From Flavobacterium pisciphilum (GTDB lineage Bacteria; Bacteroidota; Bacteroidia; Flavobacteriales; Flavobacteriaceae): a stretch of DNA of 64,000 nucleotides. Location of the stretch: the NCBI RefSeq assembly GCF_020905345.1, contig NZ_JAJJMO010000001.1, positions 3,534,001 to 3,598,000 of the forward strand. The letters are read 5' to 3'. The stretch's first letter is position 1, and every line of letters begins with the position of its first letter. The notes under the pieces were generated by a model. It saw only the letters and a program-made list of their open reading frames with translations, had not been told where the DNA came from and did no database searches. Shown piece after piece: positions 1 to 9,097 of the stretch. The translations under genes and the position numbers were made by a program.

Positions 1-1477
1 TATTAACGGAATTCCAGCAACAGGAAATGTCCATCTACAAAGAGATATTTTAAAAGGAAAATGGAATTTTCAAGGATTTGTAGTTTCAGATTGGGGGTCT
101 ATTGGAGAAATGGTTGCTCATGGATATTCTAAAGATAATAAAGAAGCAGCACTCGCAGCAATTACTGCTGGTAGCGATATGGACATGGAAAGTAATGCAT
201 ACAGGTATAATTTAGCTGCATTGGTAAAAGAAAATAAAGTTTCGATAGACTTGATAGATGATGCAGTAAAAAGAATCTTGCGCAAGAAATTTGAATTAGG
301 GTTATTTGATGATCCATATAAATATTCTAATCCTAATAGAGAGAAAAAAGAATTAAATAATCCAGAGCATCGTAAGGTAGCTCGCGATGTTGCAGCAAAA
401 AGTATTGTTTTATTAAAGAATGAAAACGCGACTTTACCACTTTCTAAAGATATAAAAACAATTGCGTTTATAGGACCAATGGTAAAAGAGTATAAAGCCA
501 ATATGGGGTTCTGGGCAGTTGAATTACCAGAAGTAGATTATAATAAATGGGTAGTTTCACAATGGGATGGTTTACAAAATAAAGCAGGCAAGAATACAAA
601 GTTGTTGTATGCAAAAGGATGTGAGGTAGAAGGAGATAATAAAGATGGTTTTGCAGAAGCTGTTGCTACAGCTAAACAAGCAGACGTAGTAATCTTAAGT
701 ATTGGAGAGCGACATGATATGAGTGGGGAAGCCAAAAGTCGAAGCAATATTAATTTGCCAGGAGTTCAGGAAGAATTAGTAAAAGTGATTCAGGCAACAG
801 GAAAACCAGTTGTAGTTTTAGTTAATGCCGGAAGACCTCTTGTTTTTAATTGGACAGCCGATAATGTTCCTGCTATTCTCTATACTTGGTGGTTGGGTAG
901 TGAAGCTGGAAATGCTATTGCCGATGTCTTATTTGGAGATTACAATCCGTCAGGAAAATTACCAATGACATTTCCAAGAGAAGTAGGGCAAGTTCCTATT
1001 TACTACAATCATTATAATACAGGAAGACCAGCAAAAAGTGAAAATGATATAAATTATGTATCAGCTTATATCGATTTAAAAAACAGTCCTAAATTTCCTT
1101 TTGGATATGGATTAAGCTATACTAAATTTGATTATTCAGATTTAAAATTGTCTACAACAAAAATGAAAAGCAATGAGAAAATTCAAGTTTCTTTTCAGTT
1201 AAAGAATGCTGGAAAAGTAGCTGGAGAAGAAGTAGTTCAATTGTATTTAAAAGATAAATTCGGATCAGTTATAAGACCAGTTTTAGAACTTAAAGATTTT
1301 CAAAAAGTGAAATTAAATGCAGGAGAAACCAAAACAATTCAGTTTACAATTGATAACGAAAAATTATCTTTTTATAATGATAAAATAGAATGGGGTTCAG
1401 AGCCAGGAGATTTTGAATTGATGATAGGTGCCTCGTCTGCAGATATCCGTTTGAAATCTAATTTTGAATTACAATAA
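1..1477 (+). CDS. bglX: Beta-glucosidase, glycoside hydrolase family 3 (3' part)
   Basis: The reading frame is open from base 2, so the gene begins upstream of the window. Residues encoded at about 74-103 read GFVVSDWGSI, the GH3 nucleophile motif; the Asp is at bases 89-91. A second domain carries SGEAKSR, the region of the usual acid/base Glu, and the C-terminus is a fibronectin III-like domain typical of BglX-type enzymes. The enzyme should remove terminal glucose from beta-glucosides, probably in the periplasm; the signal peptide is not in the window. It ends 15 nt before a strong bidirectional terminator. The exact substrate cannot be read from the sequence. Confidence 0.93.
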   Translation, partial: INGIPATGNVHLQRDILKGKWNFQGFVVSDWGSIGEMVAHGYSKDNKEAALAAITAGSDMDMESNAYRYNLAALVKENKVSIDLIDDAVKRILRKKFELGLFDDPYKYSNPNREKKELNNPEHRKVARDVAAKSIVLLKNENATLPLSKDIKTIAFIGPMVKEYKANMGFWAVELPEVDYNKWVVSQWDGLQNKAGKNTKLLYAKGCEVEGDNKDGFAEAVATAKQADVVILSIGERHDMSGEAKSRSNINLPGVQEELVKVIQATGKPVVVLVNAGRPLVFNWTADNVPAILYTWWLGSEAGNAIADVLFGDYNPSGKLPMTFPREVGQVPIYYNHYNTGRPAKSENDINYVSAYIDLKNSPKFPFGYGLSYTKFDYSDLKLSTTKMKSNEKIQVSFQLKNAGKVAGEEVVQLYLKDKFGSVIRPVLELKDFQKVKLNAGETKTIQFTIDNEKLSFYNDKIEWGSEPGDFELMIGASSADIRLKSNFELQ

Positions 1478-1492
1478 GAATTCATTTGATAA

Positions 1493-1522
1493 AAATAAAG
1501 GGGCTAGAAAGCCCCTTTATTT
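1493..1522. terminator. Bidirectional intrinsic terminator between convergent genes
   Basis: A perfect 13-bp stem (AAATAAAGGGGCT and its complement) with an AGAA loop. It serves the beta-glucosidase on the plus strand and the DUF3857 gene on the minus strand. Confidence 0.9.
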
Positions 1523-1543
1523 TTTATAGAATAGCAATGAAGC

Positions 1544-3577
1544 TTATTTAAATATTTTTTTGAAATTAAATTTCAACGTATTCATAAGACCTTGTTCAAC
1601 AATGTCAATTCCAAGACCAGTATTACTGTCAGCAATAATATGATGTGCCGATCTGAATGCTTCAAAATCACTTTCAGGGATTTCTAAATTAACTAACGGT
1701 TTGAAGTCGATATAAACAGTTCCTCCATTTTTAGTAATTTTTTTGCGAGTCACATAATCAAAATAAGGATTGTTGATTGTACATTCCTGTATAGTATATT
1801 TCTCTTGAGTATCTATTTTTTGATCTGTATAAACATTGATTTCATATTTTTCATTATCAAAATTATGCCAGAACGGATAGTCTTTGTGCATAAAATCTCT
1901 TGCATTTTCTTTAACCATATTGCGGTCAAAGTACATCATAAAGCGATTCTTTTGGTCATCTACAAAGTACGGGTTCTCAATAGTTGCATTGTATTTAATG
2001 GTAAATTCATTCAGTTTTTTATCATCGCTTATAATTTCAATAACAGCATCGGTAAAAATATTTCTAATATCAGTTCCGTTTCTATCATTATTATAATTCA
2101 GAGTATAAAATAAAAAATTATTCCAACTATCGATAACTTCTCTTTTATTGGTATTTTTAAAATACCTACGCATGCTATTAGCACGGTTCCCTTTATAAGT
2201 TGTTGTCAGCTTTAATTTTCCAGTAGTATCTTTTGCATTGAATTCTACTTTTTCATTTATACAGTAATAAGGAAATTTATAAGGCTTTCTTACTTGTAAT
2301 TCTTGGTTGGGGTTAATTTCTAAGTAATGTCTAAAAAAGATGAATCCACGATTTTCAATTAAACCAAACTCATCTCGAATGGTGGCATCAATAAAATAAG
2401 TTTCCCCTTTATAATTAATTTTGACAATTACATGGTTGAAAGTAAGCAGTGATGGTAAGTAGTATTTAATATAATAATCAGTATTAAAATTGACCAAAAC
2501 GATTGAAGAATCAACATCAATATAATCTAAAATTACTTTTAACAAAACAGATTTTGCTTTACAATCCCCTTGTTTGTTTTGATAAGTTATAGATGGTTCT
2601 TGCGGTTTATGACCGTTCATTTCATCAGCATTATAGACGTAATAAACGTGATTTTGAACATAATCTATAGCAAATTGTAATTGTTCGTCTTTATCTGCTA
2701 TAGCATCTAGTTTCTCAACAAGATTAGGTGCAAAATCTTTTAAAGAAGATTGATTATAAATGTCCTCATATATGGGATAGATATAATTAGATAAATCCAT
2801 CCAATTGCTATGAGTAGCAAAATCTATAAAAGGAGATAATTCTCTGTTTATATCAACAGTATTTATATAGTTTTCTTTTTCAATTGTAAATCTTTCTCCT
2901 TTTTTTAAGAGGTTTATTTCAGGCTCCAGTACGTTTCCTTCTTCATCTCTAAAAAAAGTTTTTTTGTAAGCAATGGTTTTTTCACGATCATTGATAAAAG
3001 AGAATTTATAACTTCCATAGGCCCAATAAGTATCAGGGCTAAACCAAACATATTTAGAAAACTCCTTGCGTAAAAAATCACGTTCAGTAAAAATCTTTAC
3101 TCTAGAATCTTCCATAATCAAGACATCATATAAACGCAAGTCTTTGATAGTAATGTTGATTTTTTTATTACTGTTCAAAATACCTCCGCTACTCTGATTT
3201 TCACTATCCAGAACTTTAATTTTGGTGTCAGAAATTTTGTCTATTAAAACTCCTTCACGCAAAACACTTATTCTATGTATGATGTAAGTTTCATTTTCTT
3301 CGACCACAATATCCACCACAGATGCTCTTTCTAGATTGGCAGGTTCATTAAGAGTATAAGCTAAGCAGGCGTATTCACTGTTTTCATCATCACTCGTATA
3401 ATAAATTTTATCTAAAAAGAAGCAATAATCGCGGCCTTCATCTATTTGTTTACTAGAAAAGTCGGATTCCTTTATATACTCAATAAGTTGATTGTCATTA
3501 ATAACTGTTGCCCAATGTTGAGGCTTTTGAATTTTGTAGTGTTCTAATTGAATTAGGTTTTCTATATTAGTATCCAT
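1544..3577 (-). CDS. DUF3857 / transglutaminase-like protein
   Basis: A 677-residue protein. The N-terminal half has the long beta-rich character of DUF3857. The centre holds a transglutaminase-like core with a visible triad: Cys339 in GDCKAKS, His382 in FNHVIV and Asp397 in FIDAT. The C-terminal third resembles DUF3858-like beta domains. No signal peptide or lipobox is visible, unlike many secreted relatives in Bacteroidota, so location is uncertain. The family has no firm function. A -7-like box (TATTTTTG on the minus strand) lies at 3609-3616, about 30 nt before the start. Confidence 0.8.
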   Translation of the reverse strand: MDTNIENLIQLEHYKIQKPQHWATVINDNQLIEYIKESDFSSKQIDEGRDYCFFLDKIYYTSDDENSEYACLAYTLNEPANLERASVVDIVVEENETYIIHRISVLREGVLIDKISDTKIKVLDSENQSSGGILNSNKKINITIKDLRLYDVLIMEDSRVKIFTERDFLRKEFSKYVWFSPDTYWAYGSYKFSFINDREKTIAYKKTFFRDEEGNVLEPEINLLKKGERFTIEKENYINTVDINRELSPFIDFATHSNWMDLSNYIYPIYEDIYNQSSLKDFAPNLVEKLDAIADKDEQLQFAIDYVQNHVYYVYNADEMNGHKPQEPSITYQNKQGDCKAKSVLLKVILDYIDVDSSIVLVNFNTDYYIKYYLPSLLTFNHVIVKINYKGETYFIDATIRDEFGLIENRGFIFFRHYLEINPNQELQVRKPYKFPYYCINEKVEFNAKDTTGKLKLTTTYKGNRANSMRRYFKNTNKREVIDSWNNFLFYTLNYNNDRNGTDIRNIFTDAVIEIISDDKKLNEFTIKYNATIENPYFVDDQKNRFMMYFDRNMVKENARDFMHKDYPFWHNFDNEKYEINVYTDQKIDTQEKYTIQECTINNPYFDYVTRKKITKNGGTVYIDFKPLVNLEIPESDFEAFRSAHHIIADSNTGLGIDIVEQGLMNTLKFNFKKIFK

Positions 3578-3770
3578 AATCTAAGTAAAATCTTATTTTT
3601 GTTAATTGCAAAAATATGAAATTTATAGGTATTTACGGCTTATTGTAGTTGAGTAAAAGAGGATTGTTTAAATAAATGGATTTATTTAAAAGAGAAGGAT
3701 TCTAGACTGTTGATTTAAAAAATAATAATGAATCAATCTCTAGATTGAATTGGAGAAATAATAGAACTTT

Positions 3771-4025
3771 TTATTTTAAAGTATTCATAAAATCCATAAC
3801 TCCAATGCCTTTATACGATTCGTTAATGGCTTTTTCGTATGCATCTTTTTTTGCTTTTTTGTCTTTAGAATCTACATTACTTAAAAGCTGATCAGAAATT
3901 TTTTCTTGCCTGATACTATACTTTAATGATTCTTCTAAAAGGTCATTTTTAGACACTAATCCAAAAGAGGAATATATTTTTCTAATAAGCTTCTTGTTCA
4001 GTTTTTCTAGATTTGGAATGCCCAT
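3771..4025 (-). CDS. Small hypothetical protein (84 aa)
   Basis: A soluble, Lys/Asp-rich, probably all-helical protein with no signal peptide, no membrane segment and no motif I recognise. It lies alone between the DUF3857 gene (same strand, 190 nt downstream) and the divergent Nudix-type regulator. Codon use looks ordinary for the region, which favours a real gene. Function unknown. Confidence 0.55.
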   Translation of the reverse strand: MGIPNLEKLNKKLIRKIYSSFGLVSKNDLLEESLKYSIRQEKISDQLLSNVDSKDKKAKKDAYEKAINESYKGIGVMDFMNTLK

Positions 4026-4381
4026 ATTACAATTAGTTATGTTTTCAATTAATAAGATTGTTTTTATTACAAACAGCTCTCTTTTTAATTCTACATTAAT
4101 TATTTATGTGTTTTATAATTAGCTTCTTATGGGTTATTTTATGAAAAAATAACAAACGAGATATTAAATGTGTTATTATGACGCAATGTACTTATTTTTT
4201 TTAAATCGATTAATGTTTGATTGTAAATTTGACATTAATTTATGATTTACATAAAGCACAATTAACTTGTGTTCTAGACATCTAATTATAGAGATAGATT
4301 CAGCAAATAAGAAAGGTTTTCTTTGTATTGAAAATACAACTAAATTGCGCCTTGATTTTATATTGAATAAATAATGATTGC
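4026..4381. other. Intergenic region between divergent genes, possible operator
   Basis: About 355 nt, very AT-rich, without a supported gene. It contains a TAAATTTG box (4224-4231) inside an inverted repeat TTAATGT (4210-4216) / ACATTAA (4232-4238). Such an arrangement could be an operator for the adjacent Nudix-type regulator, but no -33 TTG is found at the right spacing, so this is a weak inference. Confidence 0.3.
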
Positions 4382-5137
4382 ATGATAAGTACCACTTTAT
4401 ATAACCATGAAGATTACCAGCCAGGACTTTCTATTGATTGTGTGATTTTTGGCTTTCATGACAACCAGCTTAAGGTTTTACTAATTAAAACTCCGTATGA
4501 AAACAAATGGTCATTACCAGGTGGATTTGTTCCTGTAAATGAGGACATAGATGATGCTGCAGTAAGAGTTCTTAAAATTAGGACAGGAGTAGAGGGGATT
4601 TTTTTAAGACAATTTGCAACTTTTGGTAAGGTAAAAAGAAACGACAATCATTTTGGAGAGGCACTTTTAGATCATTTGAAAATACCTAGAGAAGCTGGAA
4701 AATGGCTTTCTCAACGATTTGTAACTATAGGATATTATGCTTTGGTTGATTTTTTACAAACTGTTCCACAACAAAGTAATAAAGAAGAATTAATAGAATG
4801 GATTGATCATAAAGAAGTCCCCGAATTAATTTTGGATCATAAAGAAATTCTAGATAAAGCATTAATCACACTTCGCTATGAGCTGAATTTAATGCCAATT
4901 GGGTATAATTTATTACCAGAAAAATTTACAATTCCAGAGCTTCAAAAGTTATATGAAACAATTTTAGATAGAAAATTAGATAGAAGAAATTTTCTGCGAA
5001 AAATAACCAACATCGGAATCTTGAATAAACTAGATGAAAAGAAAAGCAATGTGGCGCATAAAGCACCCAATTTGTATACTTTTGATAAAGATAAATACGA
5101 TGAGGTTCTCAAGAACGGATTGAATCAAGGTTGGTAA
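4382..5137 (+). CDS. Nudix-domain transcriptional regulator (NrtR/AraR-like)
   Basis: A 251-residue protein with an N-terminal Nudix fold (about 15-150) and a C-terminal winged-helix-like part (about 165-250). The Nudix box starts correctly (GGF at 47-49, Glu54) but the catalytic REUxEE core is replaced by RVLKIRTG (62-69), so pyrophosphohydrolase activity is unlikely. Such degenerate Nudix plus winged-helix proteins are ligand-sensing repressors or activators: NrtR for NAD, AraR for arabinose in Bacteroides. A sugar-related role is possible because a GH3 glycosidase gene lies nearby, but a divergent and a minus-strand gene separate them. Confidence 0.82.
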   Translation: MISTTLYNHEDYQPGLSIDCVIFGFHDNQLKVLLIKTPYENKWSLPGGFVPVNEDIDDAAVRVLKIRTGVEGIFLRQFATFGKVKRNDNHFGEALLDHLKIPREAGKWLSQRFVTIGYYALVDFLQTVPQQSNKEELIEWIDHKEVPELILDHKEILDKALITLRYELNLMPIGYNLLPEKFTIPELQKLYETILDRKLDRRNFLRKITNIGILNKLDEKKSNVAHKAPNLYTFDKDKYDEVLKNGLNQGW

Positions 5138-5167
5138 AAGTAAAAGTTTAACTTAAAATAATTGATT

Positions 5168-5485
5168 ATGGTATCGATTGAAACATTTAGAACTTTAGCC
5201 ATGTCATTTTCTGAAGCAACCGAAGAGCCACATTTTGAAAAGACTTCTTTTCGAGTGAAGAAGAAAATATTTGCAACTTTGGATGTAAATAAAAAATTGG
5301 GAGTATTGAAATTTAGCGAAATAGAACAATCTGTTTTTTCTGCTTCAAGCGAAAAGTTTTTTTACCCTGTCCCTAATAAATGGGGACAACAAGGTTGGAC
5401 AATTGTAGATCTTGCTAAGGTGCCAGAAGCGATGTTGCTAGACGCATTGTCTGTTTCATATCATAATGTTCTACCAAAGAAGTAA
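5168..5485 (+). CDS. MmcQ/YjbR family protein
   Basis: About 105 residues in the compact YjbR fold, recognised from the N-terminal FRTLAMSF..EATEEPHF pattern and the later FSASSEKFFYPVPNKWGQQGWT region. Start chosen at ATG 5168; an upstream TTG at 5162 would add two residues. Members are often called DNA-binding, but this rests on fold similarity and no function is established. It is 30 nt downstream of the Nudix-type regulator and could be co-transcribed with it. Confidence 0.8.
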   Translation: MVSIETFRTLAMSFSEATEEPHFEKTSFRVKKKIFATLDVNKKLGVLKFSEIEQSVFSASSEKFFYPVPNKWGQQGWTIVDLAKVPEAMLLDALSVSYHNVLPKK

Positions 5486-5494
5486 CCATTAAAA

Positions 5495-6103
5495 TTACTC
5501 AACAATAGTTCTAAAAGTTAGATTTACTCTAGGTTTTGAGGTAGTTTTTGTTGGAGGTAAACGGTGCAACCAATGGGTTTGAGTTGTATCTTTCATTACC
5601 AATAAACTTCCATGTTCTAAGATTAAAGAAATAGTCTCTTTGGTATCTTTATGTTTAAAAGCAAACTTTCGTTCAGCACCAAAACTTACCGAAGCGATAG
5701 CTCCATTTTTCTTTAAATCTTTTTCGGCATCGCTATGCCACGCCATTCCTTCGTCACCAGAATGATATAAATTGAGCAAGCAGGAATTAAATGTTTCTCC
5801 AGTTTTTTCTTCTATAAAAGCTTTTAATTCTAATAATTCTGTAGTCCACGGGAGGGCTTTCTTAGTAGTATTAGAATAGGAGTATTCAAAACTAGAATCA
5901 CCATACCAAGCGACTTTTCTTTTAGTAATTATTAATTTACCAAAGATAATAGCTTCATCATTTTTCCATTCGATAGTGTTTAACAAAGTATCGCGATAGG
6001 AGTCTGCTTTTTCTCTAGAGAGTAGTTTCCCATAATAGTTTACAGTACCATCTTTTGGTAATAAATTAGTGTCTTCGTTTGTTTCAGGATTAAATAAGTC
6101 CAT
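5495..6103 (-). CDS. alkB: Alpha-ketoglutarate-dependent dioxygenase AlkB
   Basis: A 202-residue 2OG-Fe(II) oxygenase of the AlkB/ABH2 type, expected to remove methyl groups from 1-methyladenine and 3-methylcytosine in DNA by oxidative demethylation. Iron ligands are visible: His123 and Asp125 in AWHSDAE, and the distal His180 in HWLHRLP. Arg192 and Arg198 in PRVNLTFR bind 2-oxoglutarate and the base pocket. The start overlaps the end of the upstream Ada-like gene by 14 nt, so the two are probably translationally coupled. Confidence 0.92.
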   Translation of the reverse strand: MDLFNPETNEDTNLLPKDGTVNYYGKLLSREKADSYRDTLLNTIEWKNDEAIIFGKLIITKRKVAWYGDSSFEYSYSNTTKKALPWTTELLELKAFIEEKTGETFNSCLLNLYHSGDEGMAWHSDAEKDLKKNGAIASVSFGAERKFAFKHKDTKETISLILEHGSLLVMKDTTQTHWLHRLPPTKTTSKPRVNLTFRTIVE

Positions 6104-6335
6104 TTTTCCAGTTTTGATATTTGGTTTTCATACAATGACCACAAGGTCTAAAACCATTTTTTTTAGCTTCAGTTTCAGATGTGAAAAACACTCTATTTTC
6201 AAGTTTCATTCTTTTTCCAGAAGCACATTTTAGCGTTCCGTAAATTTTTAGTTTCTGATTTCCACCAAAGCAAATTTCGCCATTTTTAATTTTATTCCGT
6301 AAATCAGAATCAGAAATTTTATTGTGTTCAATCAT
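6090..6335 (-). CDS. Stand-alone Ada-type metal-binding module
   Basis: An 81-residue protein matching the N-terminal zinc domain of Ada, the methylphosphotriester sensor. KIYGTLKCASGKRM and GFRPCGHC are the diagnostic segments. Cysteines are at 22, 37, 64 and 67. In canonical Ada the second ligand sits four residues after the acceptor Cys; here that position is Lys41, so the zinc site must differ, perhaps using Cys22. It overlaps alkB by 14 nt. It may work in trans with the AraC-MGMT fusion encoded 800 nt upstream on the same strand. Confidence 0.8.
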   Translation of the reverse strand: MIEHNKISDSDLRNKIKNGEICFGGNQKLKIYGTLKCASGKRMKLENRVFFTSETEAKKNGFRPCGHCMKTKYQNWKNGLI

Positions 6336-6406
6336 TTTTTTTGAGGTTCAAAGTTACAAAGATGTAGAGGAATAGAGGTTTTAAAAAAACTTTGAACCTA
6401 TGTTCC

Positions 6407-7120
6407 TTAAGAAAGAGCATCATGAAATATAATACCTAATGTATGTCGCTCACCACTATGAATTTCGCTTACCCCATGTTTCATATTTACCCGATAATAG
6501 CCTTTTGTGCCTTTTACAGGTCTAAAATTGGTGGTAAAAACTAGAATATCTCCCTTTTTAGGTTTTAGAACAATAGCTTTAGATTGTGCTCTGGGTGTTT
6601 GTTGGGTGAGAACAAATTCACCACCAGTAAAATCTTCATCAGGTTCATTCAAGAAAAGAACGATTTGTATCGGGAAATAAATAGTACCATATAAATCCTG
6701 ATGTAACGTATTGAAACCGCTTTTCCCGTATTTTAAAATCAAAACAGTAGCTTTTAATTGATCATTTTGATGGCATTGTTCTAAAAGTTCCTCGTGTGTT
6801 TCAGGAAAAGCAGTATTTATGTTCAAGGCTTTCATCCAAGCATTTGCAATTGGAGCAAGTTTAGGATAAACCGAAGTTCGAATCGTTTGAATTAAATCAG
6901 GTAGCGGATAATTAAAATATTTGTATTCACCCAAGCCAAATCGATAACGCTCCATGACAACCGTTTTTCTGTATAAATTAGGATCCGAATAATCCTTTTT
7001 TAAGGCTTCACATTGATCGTTACTAAGGATATTCGGAATGATTGTAAATCCGTTTTCGTGCATAGATTCGGTGATGCTTTCCCAATTAAGAGAGGCAATT
7101 TTTGATTGTATAATTTCCAT
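6407..7120 (-). CDS. 2OG-Fe(II) oxygenase family protein
   Basis: A 237-residue double-stranded beta-helix oxygenase. Likely iron ligands are His140 and Asp142 (LHQDLYG) and His215 (MKHGVSE); Arg225 (GERHTLGI) would bind 2-oxoglutarate. It lies 11 nt downstream of the AraC-MGMT gene and upstream of the Ada-like/alkB pair, so it probably belongs to an alkylation-response operon. Whether it acts on DNA, protein or a small molecule is not known. Confidence 0.82.
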   Translation of the reverse strand: MEIIQSKIASLNWESITESMHENGFTIIPNILSNDQCEALKKDYSDPNLYRKTVVMERYRFGLGEYKYFNYPLPDLIQTIRTSVYPKLAPIANAWMKALNINTAFPETHEELLEQCHQNDQLKATVLILKYGKSGFNTLHQDLYGTIYFPIQIVLFLNEPDEDFTGGEFVLTQQTPRAQSKAIVLKPKKGDILVFTTNFRPVKGTKGYYRVNMKHGVSEIHSGERHTLGIIFHDALS

Positions 7121-7131
7121 GAAGATGAGTG

Positions 7132-7992
7132 TTAAATTTCCAAATTAGATTGAACACCTTCCCAGCCAATAATAGCTGTTTTGCGTGTGTTTCCCCACAT
7201 ATAACCGCCAAAGGTTCCAGTAGATTGAATGACACGGTGGCAAGGGATTAAGAAAGCAACAGGGTTGCTGCCAATTGCAGTTCCAACGGCACGTGAAGCA
7301 TTTGGCTTCTCTATTTTTTGTGCAATTGAACCATAGGTTGAAAGCTGTCCCATTGGTATTTTAAGCAATGTCTCCCAAACTTTCAATTGAAAATCAGTAC
7401 CCTTTAAGTGTAGCTTTATTTCGGATAATTTACTCCAGTCATTCTGAAAGATAAACAATGCATTTTGCTGAGCTAAATCTAGTTTTCGTGTAAATGTTGC
7501 ATTGGGGAATTTTTGCTTTAAATCTTTAAAACCGATTTCTTCACTTTCGGCGAAAGCCATAAAACAAATTCCTTTTTCGGTTGAAGCAACAATGAGATTC
7601 CCAAACGGGCTTTCGGCAAAACTAAAATTAATGACTAAGTTTTTACCACCATTTTTGTATTCCGCAGGGGTCATTCCTTCTATATTTACAAATAAATCGT
7701 GCAAACGGCTTGTGCCCGAAAGCCCAGTGTCAAAAGCAGTATCAAATAAAGTAGCTTGATTGTTCTCTTTAAGTATTTTTTTTGCGTGTTCAACACTAAT
7801 ATATTGTAAGAACTTTTTCGGACTCGTTCCAGCCCATTCAGTAAATAAGCGCTGAAAGTGAAACGGACTTAAATGTACTTTTTCGGCAACCTCATCTAAG
7901 TTAGGCTGCTCCTTGAAGTTGGCTTTGATATAATCTATTGCATCGGCAATGCGATTATAATTGATGTTTTCCTGTGTCTTCATTTTGTTCAA
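7132..7992 (-). CDS. AraC-type regulator fused to methylated-DNA-cysteine methyltransferase
   Basis: A 286-residue protein. Residues about 12-112 form an AraC double helix-turn-helix; residues about 120-280 form an MGMT domain with acceptor Cys251 in the PCHRV motif. This is Ada without its N-terminal zinc domain. It repairs O6-methylguanine suicidally and may regulate the alkylation-repair genes downstream. An alternative ATG lies three codons inside (MKTQENI). The missing zinc module is encoded separately at 6090-6335, so the function may be split over two proteins. Confidence 0.92.
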   Translation of the reverse strand: MNKMKTQENINYNRIADAIDYIKANFKEQPNLDEVAEKVHLSPFHFQRLFTEWAGTSPKKFLQYISVEHAKKILKENNQATLFDTAFDTGLSGTSRLHDLFVNIEGMTPAEYKNGGKNLVINFSFAESPFGNLIVASTEKGICFMAFAESEEIGFKDLKQKFPNATFTRKLDLAQQNALFIFQNDWSKLSEIKLHLKGTDFQLKVWETLLKIPMGQLSTYGSIAQKIEKPNASRAVGTAIGSNPVAFLIPCHRVIQSTGTFGGYMWGNTRKTAIIGWEGVQSNLEI

Positions 7993-8111
7993 TTTTATAA
8001 TACAAATATCGACAAGGCTCTACAGTTATAAAATCCGAAACTTGCGGTCTTTTTTTTGTTCTCTTTTGTTCTTTTTGTTTCAGGTTTCAAGTTCCACAAA
8101 ACTTCAAACAA

Positions 8112-8582
8112 CTATTCGTTTTTTAGGCTTTTTTCCATTTTATAATTAATGAGTTCTACTCCTAATCTTTCTATTCTTTGTTCGGCTTTTACAATAAATC
8201 CTTTCTTTTCAAAAAATGGTTTTGCTGTTATACTTACATCAGCAGTTATAGTTTTAGAATGTAGTTTTTTTGCTTCAAGGACTAATTCATTCAAAATTTT
8301 ATTGGCGATTCCTTGTTGCTGATACTCTTTATGGATGTAAAAGAGATCAATATAATTTCCTTCTTTTAAAGTTCCATAGCCTACAATTTTATTTTCGATA
8401 ATTGCCAATAAAACAAACTGAGTATTAATAACGGCGACCCAACGCTCGGTATTATTTACTCCAGAAATCCAAACCTCAATTTGTGCTGGATTATAATCTT
8501 TTTGACAAACAGTTTTAATGGTGTCAATATATAATTCTTGCATTTCTTTTAAGTCAAGAATAGTAGCATTTCTGAAAATCAT
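8112..8582 (-). CDS. GNAT family N-acetyltransferase
   Basis: 156 residues with the GNAT core: IIENKIVGYGTL (beta strands 2-4), then DLFYIHKEYQQQGIANKIL, containing the Q/RxxGxA acetyl-CoA pyrophosphate loop, and a C-terminal FFEKKGF segment. The acetyl acceptor is unknown. It stands 71 nt downstream of the SMR transporter gene, on the same strand. Confidence 0.88.
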   Translation of the reverse strand: MIFRNATILDLKEMQELYIDTIKTVCQKDYNPAQIEVWISGVNNTERWVAVINTQFVLLAIIENKIVGYGTLKEGNYIDLFYIHKEYQQQGIANKILNELVLEAKKLHSKTITADVSITAKPFFEKKGFIVKAEQRIERLGVELINYKMEKSLKNE

Positions 8583-8611
8583 TATTTTAAAAATTGATTC
8601 GTTTTATATTC

Positions 8612-8639
8612 TTTGATAGCATCATTTGACGCTATCAAA
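8612..8639. repeat. Short inverted repeat downstream of SMR gene
   Basis: A 9-bp perfect stem TTTGATAGC / GCTATCAAA with a 10-nt loop. There is no T-run on either strand, so it is not a typical intrinsic terminator; it could stabilise the 3' end of the SMR transcript. Confidence 0.5.
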
Positions 8640-8653
8640 ACATCTGTTTTTAA

Positions 8654-8992
8654 TTAATGAGCAGTAGTTTGCGAAAAAACATTAATTACAATAACCCCAA
8701 TTAGTATTAAGGCTAATCCAATAATTGCAGGTAAATCAGGAATTTGTTTGAAAAAAACGGCGCCAATAATAGTAATCAAAACAATACCAACTCCAGACCA
8801 AATTGCATAGGCAATACCGATTGGAATAGTTCTAATTGCAAAACTCAAAAAATAAAACGCCCCAAAATACCCCACAATCGTAATAATACTTGGAATTAAT
8901 TTAGTGAATTCTTCAGATTTTTTTAGTGCTGAGGTTGCAATGATTTCAAATACTATAGCAACAGCTAAGAATAAAAAGTTTTTCATATTCAC
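8654..8992 (-). CDS. Small multidrug resistance (SMR) exporter, EmrE-like
   Basis: 112 residues, four membrane helices, with the SMR hallmarks: the proton/drug-binding Glu16 in the first helix (equivalent to EmrE Glu14) and GIAYAIWSGVGIVLI in helix 3. LPAIIG and the C-terminal VINVFS also follow the EmrE pattern rather than the guanidinium exporter pattern. It should form an antiparallel dimer in the inner membrane and export cationic compounds. An alternative ATG lies two codons downstream. Confidence 0.9.
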   Translation of the reverse strand: MNMKNFLFLAVAIVFEIIATSALKKSEEFTKLIPSIITIVGYFGAFYFLSFAIRTIPIGIAYAIWSGVGIVLITIIGAVFFKQIPDLPAIIGLALILIGVIVINVFSQTTAH

Positions 8993-9097
8993 GTTTTTTA
9001 CAAAGTTAAGATTTGTATTTAAGTGAAAAGAAGAATTTGATATGTTTTATTAAATAGTTTGAGTTACAAGAATTATTAGAAAATAGGCGGGTGTAAT

